Assembly: GCA_938003515.1 (NCBI GenBank)
Contig: CALKYL010000223.1
Coordinates: forward strand, 1 to 5,713
Length of the DNA: 5,713 nucleotides
Reading direction: 5' to 3'
Source of the DNA: an uncultured bacterium
GTDB lineage: Bacteria; Planctomycetota; UBA1135; UBA2386
Shown here: positions 1 through 5,713 of the stretch, one piece after another
Numbering within the stretch: position 1 is the first letter of the stretch
How the letters are laid out: each line of letters begins with the position of its first letter
Translations under genes and position numbers: made by a program
The notes under the pieces: model-generated
The model's database searches: none
The model's input: the letters and a program-made list of their open reading frames with translations, nothing else
Told to the model about the DNA's origin: nothing

Positions 1-1
1 C

Positions 2-184
2 AGCTCGAACGCGCAGGACGGCGAGCACGACGGTCAGAACGTCGGCGGCCCGCGCGCCGAGTGGGAGTGCGCCTGGTTCGTCGAGATGCTGCGCCGGATC
101 CGCGGCGGGCGGGTCGGCGAGGCCGAGATCGCCGCCGTCGCGGCCGACCTCGAGGCCTACGCGAAGCCGAACCGCCGCAACTGA
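2..184 (+). CDS. C-terminal end of an unidentified protein (partial, 5' end outside window)
   Basis: This is an open frame entering from the left edge and ending at a TGA at 182-184. It encodes the last 60 residues of a protein. Almost every third codon position is G or C, which is the bias of the real genes here, so it is very likely coding. The visible tail starts with a polar stretch rich in N, D, G and Q (SNAQDGEHDGQNVGGP). A helix-like segment, EWECAWFVEMLRRI, follows, then a second amphipathic helix, EAEIAAVAADLEAYA, and a basic end (KPNRRN). I do not recognise the family and assign no function. It is the only plus-strand gene seen and converges on the M28 peptidase gene with nine bases between the two stop codons. 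Confidence 0.7.
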   Translation, partial: SSNAQDGEHDGQNVGGPRAEWECAWFVEMLRRIRGGRVGEAEIAAVAADLEAYAKPNRRN

Positions 185-193
185 CGGCGCGGT

Positions 194-1831
194 TCAGCGC
201 AGCTTCTCGAATTCGTCGCCGGGCGTCCACGTCGGCGCCCGGTCGGCGTTGGCCGTGTCGGCGAGCAACGCGAACAGCACCCGCAGGTCCTGCACCGCGC
301 CGTCGAAGTTCCACCACGGCGCGAGCTCGTCGGTCGGCTGGTGGTAGTGCACCGCCGTGTAGCTCGCCTTCATGCGGCGCCGGCCCTCGGGCTGGTCGAC
401 GAAGTCGTTGCCGGCCTTGAAGTAGGCGGCCGGCACGCCGATGCGCGCGAAGATGAAGTGGTCGCTGCGGTAGAAGTAGCCGCGGTCCGGCTGGCTGTCC
501 GGCTCGATCGTGCGGCCGCGCGCCTCGGCGGCCCGGCGGGCGACGTCGGTCAGGCTGTTCTTGCCGTAGCCGATGAACTCGATGTCGCGGGTCGGGCCCC
601 AGACGTTGAGCCCGTCGACGTTGACGTTCGCGACCAGCCGCTTGCGGTCGACGGTCGGGTTCTCCGCGTAGTACTGCGAGTCGAGCAGGCCGGACTCCTC
701 GGCGGTGACCGCCAGGAACAGCATGCTGCGGCGCCGCTCGGGCAGCTGCGCCGCGGCGCTCGCCAGCGCGAGCAGGCCGGCACAGCCCGTCGCGTTGTCG
801 ACCGCGCCGTTGTAGACGGCGTCGTCCCCGCGCGGGACGCCGATGCCGAGGTGGTCGAAGTGCGCCGTCAGCACGACGTATTCGTCGCGCAGCGCCGGGT
901 CGGTGCCGGGCAGCACGCCGAGCACGTTGGCCGAGGACAGCTCTCGGACCTCGTTGTCGATCGCGAGGTCGACGCGCACGCCGAGCGGCACCGGCGGCTG
1001 GTTGCCGCGCTCGGCGCGCGCGCGCAGCGCGTCGAGGTCGTGGCCGCCGAGCGCGCACAGCTCGCGTGCGGCCTCCTCGGAGCACCACGACCGGATCGCC
1101 AGCGTCGGCGAGCCCGCCTCGAACGGCAGCCAGAAGTTCTCGCGGCCGTGGCTCGCCTGGATCACCTGGAACGGGTAGCCGGCGGACGGCGTCGTGTGGA
1201 TCACGATCGCGCCGACGGCGCCCCGCCGCGCCGCCTCCTCGTACTTGTAGGACCAGCGGCCGTAGTAGAGGCGCGTGTCGCCGGCGAAGCGCTGCGGATC
1301 GTCCGACGGGTCGTTGTTCATGACCAGCAGCACCTTCCCGCGCACGTCGAAGTCCCCGAAGTCGTCCCACGACTGCTCGGGAGCGTCGATGCCGTAGCCG
1401 ACGAAGACCAGCTCCGCGTCGCGCCACGCGGCGCTGCGCTCGGCGTTGCCGGCGACGGCGGTGTAGTCGGTCGGCGCCTCGAACGTCCGGGCTCCGTCCG
1501 CGCCGCGCGCCGCGAGCGACGTGGCGACACTCGCGGTGATGCCGAGGATCGGCACCGGCTGCTCCCACGAGCCGTCCGGGCCGCCGGGCTCGCAGCCGGC
1601 CGCGAGCAGCTGCGACGCGATGTAGGCGCGCGCCAGCCGGTCGCCGCGCGAGCCGACGCCGCGGCCTTCCAGCAGATCGGAACCCAGGAAGCGCACGTGC
1701 CCGTGCAGCAGGTCCGCGGTGATGCGCGACTCCGCGTCGCCCGCGCCCTGCGCGGGAGCGGGCACGGCGAGCGCTGCGGCGGTGGCGATCGCGGCGATCG
1801 CGGTGACGGCGGACGAACGAGGGATCTTCAT
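194..1831 (-). CDS. Secreted M28-family zinc peptidase with protease-associated (PA) domain
   Basis: This 545-residue protein probably removes N-terminal residues from peptides outside the cytoplasm, using two zinc ions. The N-terminus is a clear signal peptide: MKIPRSS, a hydrophobic Ala/Ile/Val run to about residue 23, then APAQGAG, with cleavage near residue 27-30. A PA domain spans about 135-270 (FVGYGIDAP, DVRGKVLLV, GAVGAIVIH). The M28 catalytic domain occupies about 295-525. By analogy with Aeromonas aminopeptidase the metal ligands are H324 (AHFDHLG), bridging D345 (GAVDNATG), E379, D406 (NVDGLN) and H497 (HYHQPTDEL), with E378 of TAEES as the catalytic base. All are present. The RSDHFIFARIGVPAAYF segment (about 455-471) is also typical of the family. 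The ATG is fixed by the signal peptide and by a GGAG six bases upstream, which lies inside a strong hairpin. Exact substrate preference (aminopeptidase or carboxypeptidase-like) cannot be read from the sequence. It follows the kelch gene by 67 bp. Confidence 0.93.
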   Translation of the reverse strand: MKIPRSSAVTAIAAIATAAALAVPAPAQGAGDAESRITADLLHGHVRFLGSDLLEGRGVGSRGDRLARAYIASQLLAAGCEPGGPDGSWEQPVPILGITASVATSLAARGADGARTFEAPTDYTAVAGNAERSAAWRDAELVFVGYGIDAPEQSWDDFGDFDVRGKVLLVMNNDPSDDPQRFAGDTRLYYGRWSYKYEEAARRGAVGAIVIHTTPSAGYPFQVIQASHGRENFWLPFEAGSPTLAIRSWCSEEAARELCALGGHDLDALRARAERGNQPPVPLGVRVDLAIDNEVRELSSANVLGVLPGTDPALRDEYVVLTAHFDHLGIGVPRGDDAVYNGAVDNATGCAGLLALASAAAQLPERRRSMLFLAVTAEESGLLDSQYYAENPTVDRKRLVANVNVDGLNVWGPTRDIEFIGYGKNSLTDVARRAAEARGRTIEPDSQPDRGYFYRSDHFIFARIGVPAAYFKAGNDFVDQPEGRRRMKASYTAVHYHQPTDELAPWWNFDGAVQDLRVLFALLADTANADRAPTWTPGDEFEKLR

Positions 1832-1833
1832 GG

Positions 1834-1860
1834 GCTGCTCCGGCTCGGGTCCGGAGCAGC
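1834..1860 (-). promoter_or_regulatory. Perfect 10-bp hairpin covering the M28 gene's ribosome binding site
   Basis: On the minus strand GCTGCTCCGG, a 7-base loop ACCCGAG, and CCGGAGCAGC form a perfect 10-bp, GC-rich stem. The 3' arm holds GGAG (plus-strand 1838-1841), six bases before the M28 start codon, and the stem ends two bases before the ATG. If the RNA folds this way, the Shine-Dalgarno is hidden. No U-run follows the stem, so it is not a classical intrinsic terminator. It could still slow or end transcription coming from the kelch gene upstream. The inverted repeat is seen directly; its regulatory role is inference. Confidence 0.6.
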
Positions 1861-1898
1861 GTGCGCGATCGCGGCGCCCTCGTCCACGGCCCGTCGGG

Positions 1899-3248
1899 CT
1901 ACTTGCCGCCGATGACCGCTGCGCCGTAGTTGCCGGTCGTCAGTCCCGCCGCGTTCGCGCCGATGTCGAGCGCGCCGCACTGGCTGTAGATGACCTGGGA
2001 GAGCAGCGTCGGGTCGTCGGGGATGTTCAGCACCCAGGTCGCCTGCGTGCCGATCGCGAGCACCGCGTCGATCAGGATCGGGTCGACCTGCAGCGGACAG
2101 CCGGGCATGCCGATCAGCCCGAGGTCGACGGGCAGCGGGCCGAGCGCGGACGTCGTGTCGCTCAGCCCCGAGACCATCAGGCCGATGCCGTTGGTCGGCA
2201 GCTGGCCGATGTCCACTTCGAACGGCTCGTCGATCCACGGGCGGTCCTGCGACGACAGCACCGGCGGCTGGCCGTTCGTGCCGTTGCAGCCCGGCAGGCC
2301 CTGCGGCGTGAAGGACGCCGGGTTGGTGGGCGCGTAGCGCCAGGTCTCCGGGGTCGCCACGCTGCCGAACATCGTGATCTCCTCGCGCACCCAGTCGTAC
2401 GAGAGGTACGTGTCGACGCGGGGCGAGGGCACGCTCGCGTTGGTGCGGTCGATCCACGTCGCGCCGTCCCATTCCCACGTGTCCGCGACCGCGCTCCTGC
2501 CGAACATGACGATCCGGTCGCGCGACAGGTCGGTCGTCATCGCGTGGTCGAAGCGCGCCGGCGCCGACGTCGGCGGCGACAGCTGGACCCAGTCGGTGCC
2601 GTCGAACTGCCACGTGTCGGCGGCCTGCTGGAAGCCGCTGAACAGGATCATGTGGCCGCTGACGGGGTCCCAGGCCATGTCGGTCGCGCGTCGCGGCGAC
2701 GGGCTCGTCGACGTGAAGATCTGCGACCAGTCGTTGCCGTCGTATTCCCAGAGGTCGTTCTGGTTGCCGCCGGCGAAGCCGCCGAACAGCATCATGGTGC
2801 CGCGGACGGGGTGATAGGCCATGCAGTAGGCCCACCGCGGCGACGGCGAGTTGGCCGGGCTGCGCAGGGTCCAGTCGACCCCGTCCCACTCCCACGTGTC
2901 CCCGAGCGTCTGGCCGGTGTCCGACAGGCCGCCGAACATGACCAGGACGCCGCGGCCGAGGTCGAACTCCATCGAGTGCGCGACGCGCGCGGTCGGCACC
3001 GTCGCCGGGCTGGCGAGCGTCCAGTCGCTGCCGTTCCACAGCCACGTGTCGGACGAGCGCACGCCGCCCGCCACGCCGCCGAACAGTACGGTCGTGTCGG
3101 TCGTCAGGTGGTAGGCCATCGCGTGGGCGGTGAACGGCGGCGGCTGGGTCGCGGGCGTCAGCAGCGACCAGGCGGTCTGCGCCGTCAGGGCCGGTGAGAG
3201 CGCGAGGGCCACGAGCGGCGAGAGGGAGACGAGGTGGCGGGGATGCAT
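1899..3248 (-). CDS. Secreted kelch-like beta-propeller protein with planctomycete-type C-terminal domain
   Basis: This is a 449-residue exported protein of unknown role. A signal peptide (MHPRHLVSLSPLVALALSPALTAQ) is followed by six kelch-like repeats starting near residues 42, 91, 141, 189, 235 and 280, spaced 45-50 residues. Each has the form (H)xMxxDxxxxxxVxFGG ... DTWxWDGxDW ... PSPR, expected to fold as one blade of a six-bladed propeller; blades 5 and 6 lack the double glycine. Residues about 311-449 form a separate domain with C321, C384 and C424 and the motifs GCNGTNGQPPVL, GLSDTT, LPVDLGLIGMPGC and AAGLTTGNYG. I associate this domain with many secreted proteins of high-GC planctomycetes. 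The frame is open back to 3392, but the ATG at 3248 is chosen because it starts the signal peptide. A GAGG lies only two bases before it, so the ribosome site is weak. Propellers of this sort usually bind ligands or surfaces; no catalytic motif is seen. Confidence 0.88.
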   Translation of the reverse strand: MHPRHLVSLSPLVALALSPALTAQTAWSLLTPATQPPPFTAHAMAYHLTTDTTVLFGGVAGGVRSSDTWLWNGSDWTLASPATVPTARVAHSMEFDLGRGVLVMFGGLSDTGQTLGDTWEWDGVDWTLRSPANSPSPRWAYCMAYHPVRGTMMLFGGFAGGNQNDLWEYDGNDWSQIFTSTSPSPRRATDMAWDPVSGHMILFSGFQQAADTWQFDGTDWVQLSPPTSAPARFDHAMTTDLSRDRIVMFGRSAVADTWEWDGATWIDRTNASVPSPRVDTYLSYDWVREEITMFGSVATPETWRYAPTNPASFTPQGLPGCNGTNGQPPVLSSQDRPWIDEPFEVDIGQLPTNGIGLMVSGLSDTTSALGPLPVDLGLIGMPGCPLQVDPILIDAVLAIGTQATWVLNIPDDPTLLSQVIYSQCGALDIGANAAGLTTGNYGAAVIGGK

Positions 3249-3273
3249 CGCCTCATTGGACTGGCAGTGCCGC

Positions 3274-3310
3274 GAGGCCGCAACGGCCTCCGGACGGGCG
3301 CTGCGTCCGG
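3274..3310 (-). other. Two adjacent perfect hairpins between the fusion gene and the kelch gene
   Basis: The 115-bp gap at 3249-3363 contains GAGGCCG/CGGCCTC (3274-3280 and 3284-3290, 3-base loop) and CCGGACG/CGTCCGG (3290-3296 and 3304-3310, 7-base loop), abutting with one shared base. Neither is followed by a U-run on the minus strand. They may act as a U-less terminator for the Clp_N-PepE gene or as structure in the kelch leader. In DNA this rich in G and C, short perfect stems are not rare, so their function is uncertain. No promoter could be recognised in the gap. Confidence 0.35.
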
Positions 3311-3363
3311 CCGCAACCGCGCGCGTGGACGGACCCTTCGTGCCCGCGGCCGGGCGCCCGCCG

Positions 3364-4518
3364 TCAGTCCTGCAGCAGGAACGAGAGGTCACACGGCGGC
3401 GCGAACTCCTCCGGCTCCCGGTCGCGGCGGAACAGCCGGGCGTTCGTCGTGCCGCGCAGCTCCATACGCTCCCCGACGACGCGCAGCATGCAGCCCTCGC
3501 GCAGGCCGAGCACCGGCACGGTGTGCTCCTCGTGGAACTGGCGGATGCGCTCCTCGCGCGTCTCGCCCATGTGGCGGCTGCCCGGATCGGGGTCGAGGTA
3601 GTGCGGGTTGATCTGGAACGGCACCAGCCGCAGCGCCATGAACGACGGCGGCTGCACGATCGGCATGTCGTTGGTCGTGCGGATCGACAGCGTCGCGACG
3701 TTGGTGCCGGCGCTGCTGCCGACGTAGGGCATGCCGGCGAGCGCGCGCTCCTGGATCGCCGCCAGCAGACCGTAGTGCTGCAGCGCGCTCAGCAGCCGGA
3801 ACGTGTTGCCGCCGCCGACGAAGACGCAGTCGGCGTGCTCGAGGCAGCCCGGCAGGTTGCGGTGCTCGTGCGTCGACGACAGCTCGTGCCACATCGCCGC
3901 GAACGCCTCGCGCGCCTTCGCTGCGTACGCGTCGTGGTCGTGCAGCGCGTACGGCAAGAACATCACCCGCTTCGGCTTGCCGAGGAAGTCCTGGATCTCG
4001 GCCTTGCAGTGCTCGAGATAGCCGCCGCCGTGCATCGTCGAGTTGCTGATCAGCAGCAGGCGCAGCCGGCTCCGCGCGGACGTCGACAGCGTGCCGGCTG
4101 TCGCCAGCGCGAGCTTCTGGTCGTCGACGCCGGCGCGCGCGAGCACTTCGGCGGCCGCGTTCTTGCCCTCGGCGACGATGCCGAGCAGCAGGTGCTGCGT
4201 GCCGACGTGGTTGTCGCCGCGTTCGACGGCCTTCTCGAGCGTCAGCTCGAGCACGCGCCTGGCCGCCGGCGTGAACGGGAGCTGGGCGTCCGCGTCGGCG
4301 CGCTCGGTGCCGGCCGGCATCAGCGTGTCGAGCGCGTGCCGCAGCGTCTCGGTGTCGATGCCCAGCGTGCGCAGCGCGACGACGGCGTTGCACGTCGGCA
4401 GCTCGAGCGCGCCGAGCAGCACGTGTTCGGGCTCGATCGCCGCGTGCCGCTGGCGCAGAGCGGCCTTGCGCGCGCGCGCCATGACCTGCTTCGCGTTCTC
4501 GGAGAAACGGTCGAACAT
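3364..4518 (-). CDS. Clp N-domain fused to peptidase E (S51 Asp-dipeptidase)
   Basis: This is a 384-residue fusion. Residues 1-140 are a full double Clp N-domain as found at the front of ClpC/ClpA. The first repeat runs MFDRFSENAKQVMARARKAA ... EPEHVLLGAL; the second, about 81-140, runs FTPAARRVLELTLEKA ... GTQHLLLGIV. After a linker of about ten residues (GTLSTSARSR), residues about 152-384 are a complete peptidase E, the cytoplasmic serine enzyme that cleaves Asp-X dipeptides. It has LLLISNSTMHGG, VGGGNTF (234-240), the nucleophile S269 in GSSAGTN, D284 in TTNDMPIV and H306 in QINPHYL. Spacings of 15 and 22 residues match Ser120, Asp135 and His157 of E. coli PepE. No AAA+ domain or signal peptide is present, so it is probably cytoplasmic. 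The start is set at the canonical MFDRF of Clp N-domains rather than 16 codons upstream (4566). No clear Shine-Dalgarno precedes either. It follows the SRPBCC gene by 60 bp. Confidence 0.9.
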   Translation of the reverse strand: MFDRFSENAKQVMARARKAALRQRHAAIEPEHVLLGALELPTCNAVVALRTLGIDTETLRHALDTLMPAGTERADADAQLPFTPAARRVLELTLEKAVERGDNHVGTQHLLLGIVAEGKNAAAEVLARAGVDDQKLALATAGTLSTSARSRLRLLLISNSTMHGGGYLEHCKAEIQDFLGKPKRVMFLPYALHDHDAYAAKAREAFAAMWHELSSTHEHRNLPGCLEHADCVFVGGGNTFRLLSALQHYGLLAAIQERALAGMPYVGSSAGTNVATLSIRTTNDMPIVQPPSFMALRLVPFQINPHYLDPDPGSRHMGETREERIRQFHEEHTVPVLGLREGCMLRVVGERMELRGTTNARLFRRDREPEEFAPPCDLSFLLQD

Positions 4519-4578
4519 GCCGGCGGGGCGAGCATACGCGGTGCGCACGCCGCGGCCGGCACGCAAACGTCGGCGGAG

Positions 4579-5346
4579 TCAGCCGGCGAAGCCGATCGCC
4601 GCCGCGATCCGGCCGTCCGGCGTCAGCCGCAGCACGCTGGTGCCGGTCGCCACCGGCCGGCCGTCGGGCCCGGACGCCGACCAGGCGACGAGGGCCGTGC
4701 CCTGGCAGTGGCGCACGTCGCCGGCGCGCTTCATGACCAGACCCGGCAGGTGCACGTGGGTGTTCGCGATGTGGCCGTGCAGCTCGTCGCGGCCGACGAG
4801 ACAGGCATGGGCGTCGCGAACCTCGACGTCGTCGGTCGCGCAGCCGGCGAGCAGCGCCCGGCGCGCGGCCGCGTCGGTCTCGGCCCATGCCTCGAACCAG
4901 CGGTCGACGGTCCCGGCCACGCCGGCGTGGCGTTCGTTCGCGACGACGTTCGCGAACACGGCGAGGTGGTAGCGCCAGCCCGGCACGTGGGCGTCGCGCA
5001 TCTTCGTGTCCGGGAGGTCGTGCCGGAATCGGAGCCGCGTGCCGTCGGGATCGTCGAGCAGCTCGATCGTGACCAGCGAACTCCCCGGCGGCAGCTCGGG
5101 ATGCGAGTTCTCGTAGCCGTAGGTGAACGCGACGCGGCGGTCCGGTTCGAGCGCGGTCACCTCGCCACGCGCGACGACGCCGCCCGGATACCGGATCCGG
5201 ACCTCGCCGCCCACGCGGCCGTCGATGCGCGATCCCTCGCCCCACCAGCGCGCGAAGCGCGCCGGATCGGTGAAGTAGCGGAACACGTCCGCGCGCGGGG
5301 CGCGGATCACGAGCGAGCGTTCGATCGGGTGGGGCAGATCGTTCAT
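4579..5346 (-). CDS. SRPBCC (AHSA1-like) domain fused to SnoaL/NTF2-like domain
   Basis: This is a 255-residue soluble protein with two small alpha+beta pocket domains. Residues about 8-138 are an SRPBCC/AHSA1-like domain (IERSLVIRAPRADVFRYFTDPARFARWWG, GGEVRIRYPGG, RVAFTYGY, GTRLRFRHDLP, GWRYHLAVFANVV). Residues about 145-253 look like a SnoaL/NTF2-like domain (VDRWFEAWAETDAAARRALLAGCATDDVEVRDAHACLVGRDELHGHI ... VLRLTPDGRIAAAIGF). Both folds bind hydrophobic small molecules or act as simple isomerases or hydrolases; no substrate can be named. The first domain alone is commonly encoded next to ArsR repressors. The start codon overlaps the stop of the ArsR gene as ATGA, and GAGGAA lies seven to eight bases upstream, so this start is firm and the two genes are probably translationally coupled. 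An upstream in-frame extension to 5625 is rejected because it runs through the ArsR gene in another frame and gives an Arg/Ala-rich non-domain sequence. Confidence 0.88.
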   Translation of the reverse strand: MNDLPHPIERSLVIRAPRADVFRYFTDPARFARWWGEGSRIDGRVGGEVRIRYPGGVVARGEVTALEPDRRVAFTYGYENSHPELPPGSSLVTIELLDDPDGTRLRFRHDLPDTKMRDAHVPGWRYHLAVFANVVANERHAGVAGTVDRWFEAWAETDAAARRALLAGCATDDVEVRDAHACLVGRDELHGHIANTHVHLPGLVMKRAGDVRHCQGTALVAWSASGPDGRPVATGTSVLRLTPDGRIAAAIGFAG

Positions 5347-5690
5347 CGGGCTTCCTCGGGTCTCGGCCGCGGGCCGCGGCGGGTCGCTTCGAGTTCGGCG
5401 GCGAGCTTCAGCCGGTACAGCGCGTCGTCCCAGCTCGCCTCGAGCCACCGCCGCAGCGGCCCGAGCGCGGCGCGCCGCGCGCGGTAGCGCCGCTCGCGGC
5501 CGCGCCGCTCGACGTCGACGAGGCCGCACTCGCGCAGCTTCTTCAGGTGCTGCGAGACGGCGCCGAACGTGACGTCGCCCAGCGCCGCGTGGATCGCGCC
5601 GGCCGGCCGCGCGCGATCCCAGCACAGGCGCAGGATCTCCCGGCGCCGCGGGTTGTGCAGGGTCGTGAGCAGGTCGATCGCCGCCGCCAT
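5343..5690 (-). CDS. ArsR-family winged-helix transcriptional repressor
   Basis: This 115-residue protein has the normal size for the family. The winged-helix domain covers residues about 5-75. LLTTLHNPRRREILRLC forms the first helices. The helix-turn-helix with recognition helix is near TFGAVSQHLKKLRECGLV (41-58). The wing is VERRGRERRYRA. The tail LRRWLEASWDDALYRLKLAAELEA is a helix probably used for dimer contacts and is typical of ArsR proteins paired with AHSA1-like partners. The ELCVCDL metal-binding motif of true arsenic or cadmium sensors is absent, and only two scattered cysteines (C23, C55) occur, so metal sensing is unlikely. It is the first gene of a two-gene unit with the SRPBCC fusion (ATGA overlap). 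Autorepression through the palindrome just upstream is plausible. No strong Shine-Dalgarno precedes the ATG; the leader may be very short. Confidence 0.92.
   Translation of the reverse strand: MAAAIDLLTTLHNPRRREILRLCWDRARPAGAIHAALGDVTFGAVSQHLKKLRECGLVDVERRGRERRYRARRAALGPLRRWLEASWDDALYRLKLAAELEATRRGPRPRPEEAR
5352..5357 (-). promoter_or_regulatory. Ribosome binding site of the SRPBCC-SnoaL gene
   Basis: GAGGAA on the minus strand lies about six bases before the ATG at 5346, inside the last codons of the ArsR gene. It is the clearest Shine-Dalgarno in the window and decides the start of the SRPBCC fusion in favour of the ATGA overlap. Confidence 0.7.
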
Positions 5691-5694
5691 ACGA

Positions 5695-5710
5695 TTCAGT
5701 AGAAACTAAA
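5695..5710. promoter_or_regulatory. Imperfect palindrome upstream of arsR-type gene, candidate operator
   Basis: On the plus strand TTCAGT-AGAA-ACTAAA is an inverted repeat with 5 of 6 arm positions matching. It ends four bases before the repressor's start codon. The last 20 or so bases of the window are strikingly AT-rich compared with everything else, as expected for a promoter/operator. ArsR repressors commonly bind such short inverted repeats over their own promoter. The window ends here, so the -10/-35 elements cannot be placed. The repeat is seen; the operator role is inferred. Confidence 0.45.
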
Positions 5711-5713
5711 ACA

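Noticed and set aside
341..1915. Plus-strand open frame of 524 codons antisense to the M28 gene
   Set aside because: It has low-complexity Arg/Val/Ala composition, no domain and no signal, and is a shadow of the M28 peptidase gene.
2475..3050. Four copies of CCACGTGTC containing the palindrome CACGTG (2475, 2610, 2892, 3042)
   Set aside because: They are the codons for the Asp-Thr-Trp of successive kelch repeats on the minus strand, so the recurrence is explained by protein repeats rather than binding sites.
1719..3197. Plus-strand open frame of 492 codons antisense to the kelch gene
   Set aside because: The repeated R-V-R-D-like pattern is the antisense reading of the kelch repeats; no independent coding evidence.
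3342..3359. GCCCG-CGGC-CGGGC stem and GGGCGCCC palindrome just after the Clp_N-PepE stop
   Set aside because: Short G/C-only stems of this size arise often by chance at this composition and no U-run follows.
3249..3392. 48-codon N-terminal extension of the kelch protein
   Set aside because: It would place a signal peptide in the middle of the protein and overlap the end of the Clp_N-PepE gene. The ATG at 3248 starts an ideal signal peptide.
4530..4536. TATGCT on the minus strand as a -10 element for the Clp_N-PepE gene
   Set aside because: Only four of six positions fit the consensus and no -35 element lies at a proper distance; too weak to call.
3130..5487. Plus-strand open frame of 785 codons antisense to the fusion, SRPBCC and ArsR genes
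   Set aside because: It is Arg/Ala/Val-rich with no recognisable domain, and it mirrors real minus-strand genes whose motifs are complete. Long antisense open frames are expected at this G+C.

Overview
The window is a very GC-rich bacterial stretch (roughly 70% G+C by eye) with nearly continuous coding. Five complete genes lie on the minus strand, and the 3' end of a sixth gene runs on the plus strand into the left end. The best clue to the organism is the kelch-type secreted protein at 1899-3248. Its degenerate D-T-W/W-x-G repeats are followed by a C-terminal domain with the pattern GCxGTxGxPxL ... GLSDTT ... LPVDLGLIGMPGC ... YSQCGALD ... AAGLTTGNYG. I associate that architecture with secreted proteins of marine, high-GC planctomycetes. 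This is inference from recall, not a database result.

On the minus strand, in transcription order, the layout is as follows. (1) 5690-5343 is a small ArsR-type winged-helix repressor, preceded by an AT-rich imperfect palindrome that could be its operator. (2) 5346-4579 overlaps it by ATGA and is a fusion of an SRPBCC/AHSA1-like domain with a SnoaL/NTF2-like domain. (3) 4518-3364 is a fusion of a complete double Clp N-domain (as at the front of ClpC/ClpA) with a complete peptidase E (family S51), catalytic triad spacing intact. (4) 3248-1899 is the secreted six-repeat kelch-like protein. (5) 1831-194 is a secreted zinc aminopeptidase-like M28 enzyme with a protease-associated domain. The plus-strand partial gene at 2-184 ends nine bases from the end of the M28 gene, so the two are convergent.

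The ArsR and SRPBCC genes form a clear translationally coupled pair of a common kind. The next three genes are co-directional with gaps of 60, 115 and 67 bp. The sequence does not show whether they form one transcript. Two of them are peptidases: one probably cytoplasmic, acting on Asp-X dipeptides, the other exported. No shared substrate is visible, and I do not claim a single pathway.

The two observations most worth a second look are the Clp_N-PepE fusion, where a protease-adaptor-binding module is attached to a dipeptidase instead of an AAA+ unfoldase, and a perfect 10-bp hairpin whose 3' arm contains the Shine-Dalgarno of the M28 gene. I saw no RNA gene, mobile element, CRISPR array or origin. 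Intergenic space is short everywhere; no stretch over 300 bases lacks a gene.
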